Shown: piece after piece, positions 19,220 through 29,190 of the stretch | Layout of the letters: the number at the start of each line of letters is the position of its first letter | Numbering within the stretch: the first letter of the stretch is position 1 | Assembly: GCF_004363315.1 (NCBI RefSeq) | Contig: NZ_SNYL01000002.1 | Location: 186,001-250,000 of the forward strand | Length of the DNA stretch: 64,000 nucleotides | Reading direction: 5' to 3' | DNA from: Tepidicella xavieri | Lineage (GTDB): Bacteria; Pseudomonadota; Gammaproteobacteria; Burkholderiales; Burkholderiaceae_C | The notes under the pieces: model-generated | Seen by the model: the letters and a program-made list of their open reading frames with translations, nothing else | Told to the model about the DNA's origin: nothing | Databases searched by the model: none | Made by a program: the position numbers and the translations under genes

Positions 19220-19462
19220 TCAGAAACGCCGTGAACGAAACCCCTTGAGCCGCTCGCGGCTTTCCTCCTGGCGCTGCTTCTTGCGCCGCTCCTCTTTCTC
19301 CATGGCCTTGCGGCTGGTGTAGCCCGATGCATCGGCAATCCACCACCACAGCGCCGCCAGGGCAAACGGCGACAGCACCCACCACCAACTCCAGTCGGTC
19401 ACCGGAGCCACGCCGGCCCACTTCAGGCCCATCAAAATCAAACCCAAGACCAACAAATACAT
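19220..19462 (-). CDS. Small Trp-rich membrane protein (TIGR04438 type)
   Basis: An 80-residue protein with two closely spaced hydrophobic segments (residues about 2-14 and 28-42) rich in Trp (WSWWW and WWW) and a highly charged tail of Lys/Arg/Glu/Gln. This matches the TIGR04438 Trp-rich family common in Burkholderiales, whose function is unknown. It lies between the EEP gene and cytochrome c, divergent from the latter. The C-terminal tail is predicted cytoplasmic by its positive charge. Confidence 0.85.
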   Translation of the reverse strand: MYLLVLGLILMGLKWAGVAPVTDWSWWWVLSPFALAALWWWIADASGYTSRKAMEKEERRKKQRQEESRERLKGFRSRRF

Positions 19463-19589
19463 GACGCATCAACCTCCTGTAACCCGGGCCGTATCGATTG
19501 CAACAAGTGGTAATTTCACACCGGAAAGCATGGACACCCCCGGTAGAATTCCATCGTCCCATCCCTCATTCTCACCCAAGGAAGACATC

Positions 19590-19895
19590 ATGAAACGCGC
19601 ACTCCTCATCTTGGCCGCCAGCACCGTGGTCGCAATGCCCGCGCTGGCCGACGAAGCCTTGGCACGCGCCAAGAACTGCATGGCCTGCCACGCCGTGGAT
19701 AAGAAACTGGTGGGCCCCTCCTACCGCGACATCTCCGCCAAGTACGCGGGCGACGCCGGTGCCGTGGCTCGGCTGGCCACCAAGATCCAAAAAGGTGGCT
19801 CCGGCGTGTGGGGCGCCATCCCCATGCCGGCCAACCCGCAAGTCAGCGACGCCGAAGCCCAGAAGCTGGCCGCCTGGTCACTGAGCTTCCGCTGA
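19590..19895 (+). CDS. Monohaem cytochrome c (c551/c552 type)
   Basis: Periplasmic electron carrier. A signal peptide (cleavage predicted after AMPALA, residue 20) precedes an 81-residue mature chain. Haem attachment is at Cys30, Cys33, His34 (CMACH) and the axial methionine is Met79 in IPMPANP. The chosen ATG has AAGGAAG upstream; the frame is open further back without homology. A strong terminator follows, so the gene is probably transcribed alone. Redox partner not identifiable. Confidence 0.94.
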   Translation: MKRALLILAASTVVAMPALADEALARAKNCMACHAVDKKLVGPSYRDISAKYAGDAGAVARLATKIQKGGSGVWGAIPMPANPQVSDAEAQKLAAWSLSFR

Positions 19896-19956
19896 TTTTC
19901 GCCACTCCCCTCGCCTCGCGCCTGAGCGGCGCAGGCGGTGGCGGAGAAACACCCCA

Positions 19957-19983
19957 AAGCCCGGCCCTAGAGCCGGGCTTTTT
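19957..19983 (+). terminator. Intrinsic terminator after cytochrome c gene
   Basis: A perfect 9-bp stem (AAGCCCGGC with GCCGGGCTT) with a 6-base loop and a TTTTT run, 61 bases after the cytochrome stop codon. It separates that gene from the toxin-antitoxin pair. Confidence 0.9.
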
Positions 19984-20059
19984 ATGCTTTCCCCAGTCAT
20001 GATGGCTGGGCGTCTTGCGACCGAATGGTGGATAGGATCATGGACAAATAGCTAAAGTT

Positions 20060-20075
20060 GTGCAAAATTTTGCAC
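20060..20075. promoter_or_regulatory. Palindromic operator of the toxin-antitoxin pair
   Basis: GTGCAAAATTTTGCAC is a perfect 16-bp palindrome, strikingly AT-rich for this genome, ending 23 bases before the antitoxin ATG. Antitoxins of the YefM/Phd family repress their own operon by binding such sites. No clear -10/-35 pair was resolved, but the site would overlap or follow any promoter here. The first possible start of the antitoxin frame is the GTG of this palindrome, which argues for the downstream ATG. Confidence 0.75.
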
Positions 20076-20098
20076 TATCTTTGTCTGAAAGAAGCCCC

Positions 20099-20392
20099 AT
20101 GACCCTCTCCGTCAATGACGTGATCCCCTTGTCGCACGCCCGTGCCCACTTCTCGGAACTGGCCGAGGATGTCAGGCGTGGCGCTGAAAAGCTCATCACC
20201 AAAAACGGCGAGGCCTATATCGCCATGATCGACGCTCAACGCCTGGACTACTACCACCGGCTAGAGCGCGAGCGCATCCACCTGCTGCTGATTGACGAAG
20301 CCTCCAAGGGCCTGGAGGACGTGAAGGCAGGGCGTACACAAGATGCGCGCGCAGCGCTGACCGCCATCCAACAGCGACGCGCGGCGGCTTGA
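20099..20392 (+). CDS. Type II antitoxin, YefM/Phd family
   Basis: Labile antitoxin of 97 residues. The N-terminal half has the YefM/Phd DNA-binding fold pattern (LSHARAHFSELAEDVRRGAEKLITKNGEAYIAMI) and the C-terminal half is the charged helix expected to wrap the toxin. The ATG avoids the palindromic operator that contains an upstream GTG. The toxin gene starts 16 bases after its stop, the standard antitoxin-first order. It would neutralise the toxin and repress the operon. Confidence 0.9.
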   Translation: MTLSVNDVIPLSHARAHFSELAEDVRRGAEKLITKNGEAYIAMIDAQRLDYYHRLERERIHLLLIDEASKGLEDVKAGRTQDARAALTAIQQRRAAA

Positions 20393-20408
20393 ATACGGCT
20401 GTCATGCC

Positions 20409-20807
20409 ATGACCCGCCGCGTGGCCATCCAACTCACCGCCAACTTCGAGCGGAACCTGGCCGATATCGAACATTTCCTGACCGAGGCTCAAGCCCCTGA
20501 GGCATTCGACGGACTGATTGAGGAATTGCTCGGGACGGTGCTGCCCAACCTGGAACGGTTCCCCGATCTGGGTCGCCCCTTTTTCAGCCGCGCCACCGGC
20601 TCAGCGGAGACCTGCATCGCCGCCGATGCGCTGAAAACCAGGCTGAATGCCCTGGCGGGCACCTCGTCGGTCAGCTTGCGCGAATACGTGATGAGCCACT
20701 ATCTGGTGCTGTATATGCAAGCGGAAGATACCCTTTTCCTGCTTTCCATCAAACACCACAAGCAACTGTCATTCGACTTCGAGGGGCATTGGGGCCGCGG
20801 TGCCTGA
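20409..20807 (+). CDS. Type II toxin, RelE/ParE family
   Basis: A 132-residue toxin of the RelE/ParE superfamily. Supporting segments are FERNLADIEHFL, LERFPDLGRPF, the REYVMSHYLVLYMQ strands and the C-terminal LLSIKHHKQLSFDF, which matches the usual RHHRQLSFDF ending. It is longer than typical (90-110) because of an insert around residues 62-80. Whether it cleaves mRNA (RelE) or poisons gyrase (ParE) cannot be told. The unit lies between a terminator and a tRNA gene, a common spot for acquired modules. Confidence 0.88.
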   Translation: MTRRVAIQLTANFERNLADIEHFLTEAQAPEAFDGLIEELLGTVLPNLERFPDLGRPFFSRATGSAETCIAADALKTRLNALAGTSSVSLREYVMSHYLVLYMQAEDTLFLLSIKHHKQLSFDFEGHWGRGA

Positions 20808-20946
20808 GCGACTTGTTGCATCACCAATGCGGGAGACCTTCCCCCTCGCACGGCACGGCGACTCGGCAAGCCTGAAATCCCTCAGATGCCTGCCAATGAG
20901 ACGGGGATTCGAGGACTCTGCCGGGATCACAGCCAGGAACCTGCAA

Positions 20947-20973
20947 CAAAAAGCCCCGCAGACTGCGGGGCTT
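20947..20973 (-). terminator. Intrinsic terminator downstream of tRNA-Ser
   Basis: A perfect 10-bp stem (AAGCCCCGCA with TGCGGGGCTT, 3-base loop) with TTTTT on the minus strand. A second GC-rich hairpin (GCCCGCC/GGCGGGC, 21000-21018) lies between it and the tRNA. It ends minus-strand transcription from lysC/tRNA-Ser and may also serve the toxin gene on the other strand, though only a short T-run is present there. Confidence 0.8.
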
Positions 20974-21020
20974 CACTGTGCGCTTATTGACGCCAATTAG
21001 CCCGCCTAAAGGGCGGGCAT

Positions 21021-21113
21021 TGGCGGAGTGAGAGGGATTCGAACCCTCGATGCGGCTCTACACCGCATACTCCCTTAGCAGGGGAGCACCTTCGGCCTCT
21101 CGGTCATCACTCC
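21021..21113 (-). tRNA. tRNA-Ser, anticodon GCU
   Basis: A 93-base class II tRNA with encoded CCA. Acceptor strands GGAGTGA and TCACTCC pair, discriminator G, anticodon stem-loop CTCCC-CTGCTAA-GGGAG (anticodon GCT), a long variable arm (TATGCGGTGTAGAGCCGCATC) and T-arm GAGGG-TTCGAAT-CCCTC. It lies 36 bases downstream of lysC. CATAAT on the minus strand at 21124-21129 may be a -10 element, or the tRNA may be processed from the lysC transcript. Confidence 0.97.
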
Positions 21114-21149
21114 GGAACGCAATATTATGCCTCAAAAACCGGGGCCGAC

Positions 21150-22433
21150 TCAGCGGTTGCCCAAAGAATCGACCGGTTGATCCAGATCGAACTCGCGGTG
21201 CAGGGCACGCACGGCCAGTTCCATGTATTTTTCGTCGATCACGACCGAGGTCTTGATTTCGGAGGTGGAGATCATCTGGATGTTGATGCCTTCTTCGCTG
21301 AGGCAACGGAACATCCGGCTGGCCACGCCGACGTGACTGCGCATGCCAATGCCCACGATGCTGACCTTGCAGATCTTGGCATCTCCCACCACCTCGGCCG
21401 CGCCCAGTTTGGGCGCGACCTGGGTTTTGAGCAGGTCCAGCGTCTTGGCCAGGTCGTTGCGGTGAACGGTGAAGCTGAAATCGGTCTTGCCGTCCTTGCT
21501 GATGTTCTGGATGATCACATCCACTTCCACATTGGCGTCGGCCACGGCGCCCAGGATCTGGTAGGCGATGCCAGGGGTGTCGGGCACGCCCAGGACGGTG
21601 ATCTTGGCCTCATCGCGGTTGAAGGCAATACCGGAAACGACGGCTTGTTCCATGGATTCGTCATCCTCAAAAGTGATCAGGGTGCCCGAGCGGGCTTCTT
21701 CGTTCAGGTCGATGTCCCAGGGGGTGAAGCTGGACAACACGCGGATGGGCACGCGGTACTTGCCGGCAAACTCCACCGAGCGAATTTGCAGCACCTTGGA
21801 ACCCATGCTGGCCATCTCCAGCATTTCCTCGAAGCTGATACGCTCCAAGCGCCGCGCTTCGGGCACGATGCGCGGATCGGTGGTGTAGACGCCATCGACG
21901 TCGGTGTAAATGAGGCACTCGGCCGCGCCAATGGCCGCGGCGACGGCCACGGCAGACGTGTCGGAGCCGCCACGACCCAGCGTGGTGACATTGCCCGCGG
22001 CATCGATGCCCTGGAAGCCGGTGATGATGACCACCTTGCCAGCGGCCAGCTCGGCCTGGATGCGGGCGTCGTCGATGGATTCGATGCGGGCCTTGGTGTA
22101 GGCGTCGTTGGTGCGGATGGGCACCTGCCAGCCGGTGAAGCTCACCGCTTCCAGCCCTTCGGCCTGCAGGGCGATGGCCAGCAGGGCCGACGAGGCTTGC
22201 TCGCCGGTGGCGGCGAGCTGGTCAAGCTCGCGGTAGTAGGCGGTGCCGGGTTTTTCGGGGGCCACTTCCTTGGCCAGCGCCAGCAAGCGGTTGGTTTCGC
22301 CGCTCATGGCACTGGGCACGACCACCATCTGGTGGCCGGCACGGTGCCACTTGGCGACACGTTTGGCGACGTTGCGGATGCGCTCGGTCGAGCCCATGCT
22401 GGTGCCGCCGTATTTGTGAACGATCAGTGCCAT
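21150..22433 (-). CDS. lysC: Aspartate kinase
   Basis: Phosphorylates aspartate, the first step to lysine, threonine and methionine. The kinase domain starts with VHKYGGTSMGSTERI and holds GRGGSDTSAVAVA; two C-terminal ACT regulatory domains follow (VSGIAFNRDEAKITVLGVPD and CKVSIVGIGMRSHVG), so feedback control is likely. The chosen ATG gives 427 residues and the family start MALIVHKYGG; the upstream frame has no homology. A TATAAT box lies at the tilS end just upstream. Last protein gene of the cysS-to-lysC run. Confidence 0.97.
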   Translation of the reverse strand: MALIVHKYGGTSMGSTERIRNVAKRVAKWHRAGHQMVVVPSAMSGETNRLLALAKEVAPEKPGTAYYRELDQLAATGEQASSALLAIALQAEGLEAVSFTGWQVPIRTNDAYTKARIESIDDARIQAELAAGKVVIITGFQGIDAAGNVTTLGRGGSDTSAVAVAAAIGAAECLIYTDVDGVYTTDPRIVPEARRLERISFEEMLEMASMGSKVLQIRSVEFAGKYRVPIRVLSSFTPWDIDLNEEARSGTLITFEDDESMEQAVVSGIAFNRDEAKITVLGVPDTPGIAYQILGAVADANVEVDVIIQNISKDGKTDFSFTVHRNDLAKTLDLLKTQVAPKLGAAEVVGDAKICKVSIVGIGMRSHVGVASRMFRCLSEEGINIQMISTSEIKTSVVIDEKYMELAVRALHREFDLDQPVDSLGNR

Positions 22434-22499
22434 GAAATACCAGTTACGCGCCGGATGGAGACATTTTTGCGACGCCGGCGACCTGACGCAAAGCTTTAG

Positions 22500-22505
22500 A
22501 TTATA
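22500..22505 (-). promoter_or_regulatory. Probable -10 element of a lysC promoter
   Basis: The minus strand reads TATAAT here, a perfect -10 consensus in a very GC-rich setting, overlapping the tilS stop codon and about 67 bases before the lysC ATG. The hexamer 17 bases upstream (TGAGGG) is a poor -35, so an activator or an extended promoter would be needed. Confidence 0.45.
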
Positions 22506-23517
22506 AGTTCGGGCCAGCCGCCCCCTCATCGGGCTTATACAGCAACACCTCACCCTGGCGCCACAGGTAGCCCTGGCCGACCCGGAGGTGGATGCGGTGG
22601 CCTCGGGTGCGGCAGGCGGCAATCTGCCGCAGGACCTGCTGCAATTGGGCTTCGCTGGCCTGGCGCGCGCCGGCTTGGCGCAACCAGAGCCGCAGCACAT
22701 TGGCCTGCCGCGGCTCGCTGAGCGCTTGCAGGCGCCGGATGTTGGGCGGCTGACCGATGGCCTGGAGATCGGCTTGGGCCATCTCTTCCAACAAGGCCTG
22801 GGCCTGCGCGGCGTGGCGTGCGCTGCGGGCGAATGTCTGGGCAAAAGCCGGAAAGCTTTCCTGCAACACCGGCAGGAGCCGATGGCGGATGCGGTTGCGG
22901 GTGTGGCGCTGATCCTGGTTGCTCGGATCGTCCACGTATGACACGCCGTGCGCATCCAGCCAGGCGCGCAGCGCCGCGCCATCGACATCGAGCCAGGGGC
23001 GCAAGAAGCCGATGCCGTGACGCCGCATGTGCCGTGGCATGCCCGCCAGCCCAGGCAATCCCGCGCCGCGCGTCAAAGCCAGCAGCAGGGTTTCGACCTG
23101 ATCCTGCCGATGATGGGCCAGCCAGACGGTGCTCGCCCCTGCCTCGCGGGCCAGACTGGCCAAAGCGGCGTACCGGGCCTCGCGCGCCACCGCTTCGAGG
23201 CTGTCGCGGGCAGCGGGGGTGGGCCGGACCTGGCGCACCCGCAGCGGGATGCCCCAATCGGCGCAGACACGGCGAACATGGCGCTCGAAATCGGCAGCGG
23301 CCGGTTGCAGATTGTGATTGACGTGCAAGGCGCACACGCGCTGGGGCCACAAACGCCAAGCGGCCAACAACAGGGCGGTGGAATCGGCGCCGCCGCTGTA
23401 TGCCACGGCCACGGGACCCTGCTCACCCGCCGTCTGCGAATCCGCCAGGCGCTGCAGCGCCGCCATGCCGGGATGCGAAGACCAATCCACGGCGCCATGA
23501 GGGGCGCTGGCGCCCAC
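22501..23517 (-). CDS. tilS: tRNA(Ile)-lysidine synthase
   Basis: Modifies C34 of the AUA-reading tRNA-Ile to lysidine with ATP and lysine. The PP-loop motif AYSGGADSTALL is near residues 39-50, with HVNHNLQ, the LAHHRQDQVETLLL helix and DPSNQDQRHTRNRIRH, all TilS hallmarks. The start is GTG with AAGGG upstream, 4 bases after the accA stop, so the two are coupled. 338 residues is short because the C-terminal tRNA-binding part is reduced. Confidence 0.95.
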   Translation of the reverse strand: MGASAPHGAVDWSSHPGMAALQRLADSQTAGEQGPVAVAYSGGADSTALLLAAWRLWPQRVCALHVNHNLQPAAADFERHVRRVCADWGIPLRVRQVRPTPAARDSLEAVAREARYAALASLAREAGASTVWLAHHRQDQVETLLLALTRGAGLPGLAGMPRHMRRHGIGFLRPWLDVDGAALRAWLDAHGVSYVDDPSNQDQRHTRNRIRHRLLPVLQESFPAFAQTFARSARHAAQAQALLEEMAQADLQAIGQPPNIRRLQALSEPRQANVLRLWLRQAGARQASEAQLQQVLRQIAACRTRGHRIHLRVGQGYLWRQGEVLLYKPDEGAAGPNL

Positions 23518-23521
23518 GGCA

Positions 23522-24505
23522 TCAACCCTTGCGGCTGTCGGCCTTGGTGTCGTTGAAGCGGCCGTAGCTGTTGAGGCGGGCGTGACGGCGTTCCAGCAGT
23601 TCCTTGGGCTTGAGGTCGGCCACCTGCCGATAGGCGTCGTTCAGCGCCCGCTTGAGGAAAGCCGCCATCTGCTTGTGGTCCCGATGGGCGCCCCCCACGG
23701 GCTCGTTGACGATTTTGTCGATCAAGCCCAGCGCTTTGAGGCGATGCGCGGTGATGCCCAGAGCCTCGGCGGCCTCGGCGGCACGCTCGCTGGTCTTCCA
23801 GAGGATGGAGGCGCAGCCTTCAGGGCTGATGACGGAATAGACGGCGTACTGCAGCATCAGCACTTGATCGGCCACGGCGATGGCCAGCGCGCCGCCCGAG
23901 CCCCCCTCGCCGATGATGGTGGAGATGATCGGCACCTCCAGCTGCGCCATCTCGAAGATGTTGCGGCCAATGGCTTCGGACTGGCCGCGCTCCTCGGCGT
24001 CGATGCCCGGGTAAGCCCCCGGCGTGTCCACGAAGGTGAACACGGGCAAGCCGAATTTTTCGGCCAGTTTCATCAGGCGCAGGGCCTTGCGATAGCCTTC
24101 GGGGCGGGTCATGCCGAAGTTGCGCGCGGTGCGTTCTTTGGTGTCGCGGCCTTTCTGGTGGCCAATCACCATGCAGGGCTGCCCGTTGAACCGCGCCAGC
24201 CCGCCCACGATGCTCAGATCGTCGGCGAAGTGCCGGTCGCCGTGCAATTCCACGAAGTGGGTGAAGATTTCGCGCACATAGTCCAGCGTGTAGGGCCGGT
24301 CGCTGTGGCGGGCGATTTTGGTGACCTGCCAAGGGGTCAGGTTGCTGTAGATGTCCTTGGTGAGCTGCAGGCTCTTTTTGCTCAGCTGCTCGATTTCCTC
24401 GGAAATGTCCACGGCCGATTCGGTCTGGACGTAACGCAGTTCTTCGATTTTGGCTTCCAGCTCCGCAATGGGCTGCTCGAAGTCCAGAAAGGTTTTCTTG
24501 GCCAA
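23522..24505 (-). CDS. accA: Acetyl-CoA carboxylase carboxyltransferase subunit alpha
   Basis: With AccD, moves the carboxyl from biotin to acetyl-CoA to give malonyl-CoA for fatty acid synthesis. The N-terminus [23 protein letters not shown] and the core segments [40 protein letters not shown] and [11 protein letters not shown] are classic AccA. The start is TTG, supported by GGAG 8 bases before it and by the family's AKKTF start; an upstream frame extension of 27 codons has no match. 327 residues is normal. Upstream of tilS by 4 bases. Confidence 0.96.
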   Translation of the reverse strand: MAKKTFLDFEQPIAELEAKIEELRYVQTESAVDISEEIEQLSKKSLQLTKDIYSNLTPWQVTKIARHSDRPYTLDYVREIFTHFVELHGDRHFADDLSIVGGLARFNGQPCMVIGHQKGRDTKERTARNFGMTRPEGYRKALRLMKLAEKFGLPVFTFVDTPGAYPGIDAEERGQSEAIGRNIFEMAQLEVPIISTIIGEGGSGGALAIAVADQVLMLQYAVYSVISPEGCASILWKTSERAAEAAEALGITAHRLKALGLIDKIVNEPVGGAHRDHKQMAAFLKRALNDAYRQVADLKPKELLERRHARLNSYGRFNDTKADSRKG

Positions 24506-24540
24506 GGTATGACTCCTGTGGTCGTGCAAGGGCGCAGCGC

Positions 24541-25167
24541 TCAGTAGGCCACCGGCACCGGATCCAACGAGCGCCAAATATACCAAGTCGCCACGCTGCA
24601 GTATGGCGCCCAGGCAGCGGCGACTTCCCGCGCATCGCTGCGGCTGACCGGGTCGCCCGAGAAGTAGTTGAGGCTGATGCCCCGGATCAGGCCCACGTCG
24701 TCGAGCGGCAGCACATTGGGGCGCATCAGGTAGAAGATGAGGAACATCTCGGCCGTCCAGCGACCGATGCCACGGATGGCCACGAGCTGCTTGATGATGG
24801 CTTCGTCATCCATGCCGGGCCAGTCGTCGGGGCGCAGTGTCCCGTTGTCGAAATGCAGGGCCAGATCCACCAGGTACTCGACCTTGCGGGCACTCAGCCC
24901 GGCGGCGCGCATGTCATCGACTTTCAGACGCAGCAACTGCGCCGGCTCCATGGTCGGCATCAGGGCGGCGAAGCGGTCCCACACGGCCTGCGCGGCCTTG
25001 ACGGAAATCTGCTGGCCAATAACGCTGCGCGCCAGGGTGGTGAACGGGTCGCCGCGGGACTGCAGGCAGGCGTTGGGAAACTGCGGGATGAGTTTGTTCA
25101 TCACGCGGTCGCGCTGCATAAGGTGGTCGCAGGCGGCGGACCAATAAGGGGGGGTCTTCAGGGTCAT
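24541..25167 (-). CDS. DNA-3-methyladenine glycosylase (AlkA/HhH-GPD family)
   Basis: Base-excision repair glycosylase that removes alkylated purines. The HhH-GPD core is visible as [19 protein letters not shown], the hairpin [18 protein letters not shown], and the catalytic Asp in VLPLDDVGL. At 208 residues it lacks the N-terminal TBP-like domain of E. coli AlkA and resembles the shorter Mag-type enzymes. It starts 6 bases after the cysS stop and precedes accA by 35 bases on the same strand. Confidence 0.93.
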   Translation of the reverse strand: MTLKTPPYWSAACDHLMQRDRVMNKLIPQFPNACLQSRGDPFTTLARSVIGQQISVKAAQAVWDRFAALMPTMEPAQLLRLKVDDMRAAGLSARKVEYLVDLALHFDNGTLRPDDWPGMDDEAIIKQLVAIRGIGRWTAEMFLIFYLMRPNVLPLDDVGLIRGISLNYFSGDPVSRSDAREVAAAWAPYCSVATWYIWRSLDPVPVAY

Positions 25168-25173
25168 CGCGGA

Positions 25174-26553
<1,380 letters not shown>

Positions 26554-26678
26554 CAGCAGGAGCGGGGAAAAACACCCCTCAGATACAATCTTTCGAGTAT
26601 ATCGGGGTCCTCTGACATCGGGCGGTGAGGTGCATGGCACATGTGTCCGCCGCGCTTGGGGCCCGTCGTCTGTCACCC

Positions 26679-27251
26679 ATGAGCACGCACACGCTTTCTG
26701 CCCCCCTTCCCCGCCTCTGGACGACCCGGCTGGCCGCCCCCCTCATCGCGCTGGCGGCTCTGGCCGGCGCACTCGCCAGCCCCGCCGCGCTGGGGCAGGA
26801 CGCCCCCTATGACCGGGTGCAGCGCCTGATCCAGGCGGGTGAATGGACCGCGGCCATGACAGAGGCCGAATCCTGGCTGAGCCAGAACCCGCGAGATCCG
26901 CAAATGCGCTTCATGCAGGGAGTGATCCAGCAGCAGCGCGGCGAAGCCGACGCCGCCTTGGCCACCTTCCTGGAGCTGACCCGCAGCTATCCCGAACTGC
27001 CCGAGCCGCACAACAACCTGGCCGTGCTGCACGCGGCCGCGGGCCGGCTGGGCGAAGCCCGCGAAGCGCTGGAAATGGCAATCCGCCTCAACCCGCAATA
27101 TGCGATTGCCCACCGCAACCTGGGCGACGTGTACCTGCGTCTGGCGGAAAATGCGTTTCGCGCCGCCTTGAGCCACGCCCCGGGCTTGCCGGATGCCAGC
27201 CGCAAATTGCAGGCGGTCGAGCAGTTGCTGGCCGCGCCGGCGAGCCGCTGA
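26679..27251 (+). CDS. Exported TPR-repeat protein
   Basis: A 190-residue protein with a probable signal peptide (hydrophobic stretch before ASPAALGQ) and TPR-like helical repeats: [49 protein letters not shown] and [22 protein letters not shown] final degenerate repeat ([17 protein letters not shown]) ends the protein. TPRs mediate protein binding; the partner is unknown. The ATG at 26679 is chosen because it starts just before the signal sequence; 26625 and 26634 are alternatives. First gene before two cyclophilins. Confidence 0.85.
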   Translation: MSTHTLSAPLPRLWTTRLAAPLIALAALAGALASPAALGQDAPYDRVQRLIQAGEWTAAMTEAESWLSQNPRDPQMRFMQGVIQQQRGEADAALATFLELTRSYPELPEPHNNLAVLHAAAGRLGEAREALEMAIRLNPQYAIAHRNLGDVYLRLAENAFRAALSHAPGLPDASRKLQAVEQLLAAPASR

Positions 27252-27302
27252 GGGCTTGGCCTGTCGATTTTTTCGCCCGTTTTGCCGTTTTCGAACCGCC
27301 CC

Positions 27303-27890
27303 ATGACGAACCGCCGCTTCTTCCATCGCCTGGCCGCCCTGACGCTGATCGCACCGACCTTGTGGGGCAGCAGTGCGCTGGCGCAAAGTCAGCCGCCCCG
27401 CGTCACCCTGCAGACCAGCCTCGGCGCGATCGTGCTGGAGCTCGACCCCCAGCGCGCGCCGCAAACCGTGGAGAACTTCCTGCAATACGTGCGCGACGGC
27501 CACTACGACGGCACCATTTTTCACCGGGTCATCGCCGACTTCATGATCCAGGGCGGCGGGTTCACGGCCGACATGCGGCAAAAGCCCACGCGCGAGCCCA
27601 TCGCGCTGGAGTCCCGCAATGGGCTGAGCAATCTGCGGGGCACGGTGGCCATGGCACGCACCTCTGCCCCCCACTCGGCCACCGCCCAGTTTTTCATCAA
27701 TGTGAAAGACAATGCCTTCCTCGACCAGGCCCAGGCCCGGGACGGGCACGGCTATGCCGTGTTTGGCCGGGTCGTCTCGGGCATGGACGTGGTGGACCGC
27801 ATCCGCGTCGTGCCTACCACGCGGCACGGCCTGCATGCCGACGTGCCGGCCCAACCCGTCACCATCCTCAAAGCCACTCTGGAGAACTGA
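27303..27890 (+). CDS. ppiA: Periplasmic cyclophilin-type peptidyl-prolyl isomerase
   Basis: Catalyses proline cis-trans isomerisation during envelope protein folding. A signal peptide (residues 1 to about 28, ending WGSSALAQ) is followed by a compact bacterial cyclophilin domain with [18 protein letters not shown], the catalytic Arg in FHRV, and [14 protein letters not shown]. 195 residues. It ends 2 bases before ppiB, whose core is closely similar, indicating an old duplication in which one copy gained export. The symbol assumes the periplasmic PpiA role. Confidence 0.92.
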   Translation: MTNRRFFHRLAALTLIAPTLWGSSALAQSQPPRVTLQTSLGAIVLELDPQRAPQTVENFLQYVRDGHYDGTIFHRVIADFMIQGGGFTADMRQKPTREPIALESRNGLSNLRGTVAMARTSAPHSATAQFFINVKDNAFLDQAQARDGHGYAVFGRVVSGMDVVDRIRVVPTTRHGLHADVPAQPVTILKATLEN

Positions 27891-27892
27891 AC

Positions 27893-28399
27893 ATGGCCAA
27901 CCCCCAAGTCGAACTGCACATCAGCGGCCACGGCGTGATCACCCTGGAACTCGACGCCGACAAAGCCCCCAAGACCACGGAGAACTTCCTGGCCTATGTG
28001 ACCAGCGGGCACTATGACAACACCATTTTTCATCGCGTGATCGACGGCTTCATGATCCAGGGCGGCGGCTTCGAGCCCGGCATGAAGCAAAAGCCGACGC
28101 GCGAGCCGATCGAGAACGAAGCCCACAATGGCCTGAAGAACGACAAATACACCATCGCCATGGCCCGTACCCAGGCCCCGCATTCAGCCACGGCGCAGTT
28201 CTTCATCAACGTGGCCGACAACGGCTTTCTCAACCACACCTCGCCCTCGCTGCAAGGCTGGGGCTATGCCGTGTTCGGCAAAGTCATTGGCGGCACGGAG
28301 GTGGTCGATGCAATTCGCGCCGTCAAAACGGGGCGCCGCGGCTTTCACGACGACGTGCCGGTGACCGACGTGGTGATCGAAAAGGCGGTCGTGCTCTGA
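27893..28399 (+). CDS. ppiB: Cytoplasmic cyclophilin-type peptidyl-prolyl isomerase
   Basis: Cytosolic counterpart of the preceding gene. 168 residues, no signal peptide, with [33 protein letters not shown] and [11 protein letters not shown]. An ATG two bases after the ppiA stop gives the usual [10 protein letters not shown] start. The ppiB-lpxH order downstream is the same as in E. coli, which supports the assignment. Confidence 0.95.
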   Translation: MANPQVELHISGHGVITLELDADKAPKTTENFLAYVTSGHYDNTIFHRVIDGFMIQGGGFEPGMKQKPTREPIENEAHNGLKNDKYTIAMARTQAPHSATAQFFINVADNGFLNHTSPSLQGWGYAVFGKVIGGTEVVDAIRAVKTGRRGFHDDVPVTDVVIEKAVVL

Positions 28400-28440
28400 A
28401 CACCTGGACCACCCTCGAAGCCCGGCCCGAATGGCGTCGG

Positions 28441-29190
28441 GTGGATGTGATCTCGGACCTGCACCTGCAGGCCCATGACCCTGCCACGGCCGCGGCCTGG
28501 CGCAGCTACCTGGGCCGGGGTGGGTTCGATGCGCTCATCATCCTGGGCGATCTGTTCGAGGTGTGGGTGGGCGATGACGTGCTGGACCAAGCCAGCGACG
28601 CGCCCGAGCACCGTTTCTGGCACGCCTGCGCGGCCGCCTTGCGCGCCGCGAGCCGCCACGCGCCGGTGTACGTGATGCGCGGCAACCGGGACTTTCTGCT
28701 CGGCGCGGGCTTCGCCCAGCATGCCCAGGTCACGCTCCTGGATGACCCCTGCGTGCTGGCCTTCGGGCCTCAGCGCTGGCTGTTGACCCATGGCGACGCC
28801 TGGTGTCTGGCAGACACCGAGTATCAAGCCTTCCGGCAGACCGTCCGCAGCCCCGAATGGCAAGCGGCATTCTTGCAACGCCCCCTGGCCGAGCGAGAGG
28901 CCATCGCCCGGCAGCTGCGCGATGCCAGCCAGGCCCGCCAATCCATGCAGCAAGCCGCCCACCTGCCCTGGGCCGATGTGGACGATGCCACCGCCCTGCA
29001 TTGGCTTGAAACCACCGGTGCTCAGCACCTCATCCACGGCCATACTCACCGCCCAGCCGCCCACAATCTGGGTCGAGGCCACTGGCGACTGGTGCTCAGC
29101 GACTGGGACGCATCCGCCCAGCCCCCCAGAGCGCAGCGCCTGAGCCTGGACGCCGGTGGGGGCTGGCACAGACACGCCGAAGTGGCATGA
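28441..29190 (+). CDS. lpxH: UDP-2,3-diacylglucosamine diphosphatase
   Basis: Removes UMP in the fourth step of lipid A synthesis at the inner membrane face. Calcineurin-type metal ligands are all present: SDLHLQ, GDLFEVWVGDD, MRGNRDFL, LTHGD and the closing HGHTHRPA. The GTG start gives 249 residues (DVISDLHL after the first residue). The frame is open back to a CTG at 28396 that overlaps the ppiB stop, with AAGGCGG upstream of it; the extra 15 residues ([15 protein letters not shown]) look like the leader seen in related proteins. Overlaps mtfA by 4 bases. Confidence 0.95.
   Translation: MDVISDLHLQAHDPATAAAWRSYLGRGGFDALIILGDLFEVWVGDDVLDQASDAPEHRFWHACAAALRAASRHAPVYVMRGNRDFLLGAGFAQHAQVTLLDDPCVLAFGPQRWLLTHGDAWCLADTEYQAFRQTVRSPEWQAAFLQRPLAEREAIARQLRDASQARQSMQQAAHLPWADVDDATALHWLETTGAQHLIHGHTHRPAAHNLGRGHWRLVLSDWDASAQPPRAQRLSLDAGGGWHRHAEVA

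Noticed and set aside
20895-20935. tRNA-like fragment (GGGGATTCGAGGACTC) near tRNA-Ser as an attachment site remnant
   Set aside because: Shares only nine bases with the T-arm of tRNA-Ser, has no pairing T-stem and no integrase nearby.
26554-26678. Leader regulatory element before cysS
   Set aside because: A small GGGG/CCCC hairpin and a TATACT box are visible but no known riboswitch or T-box features are present.
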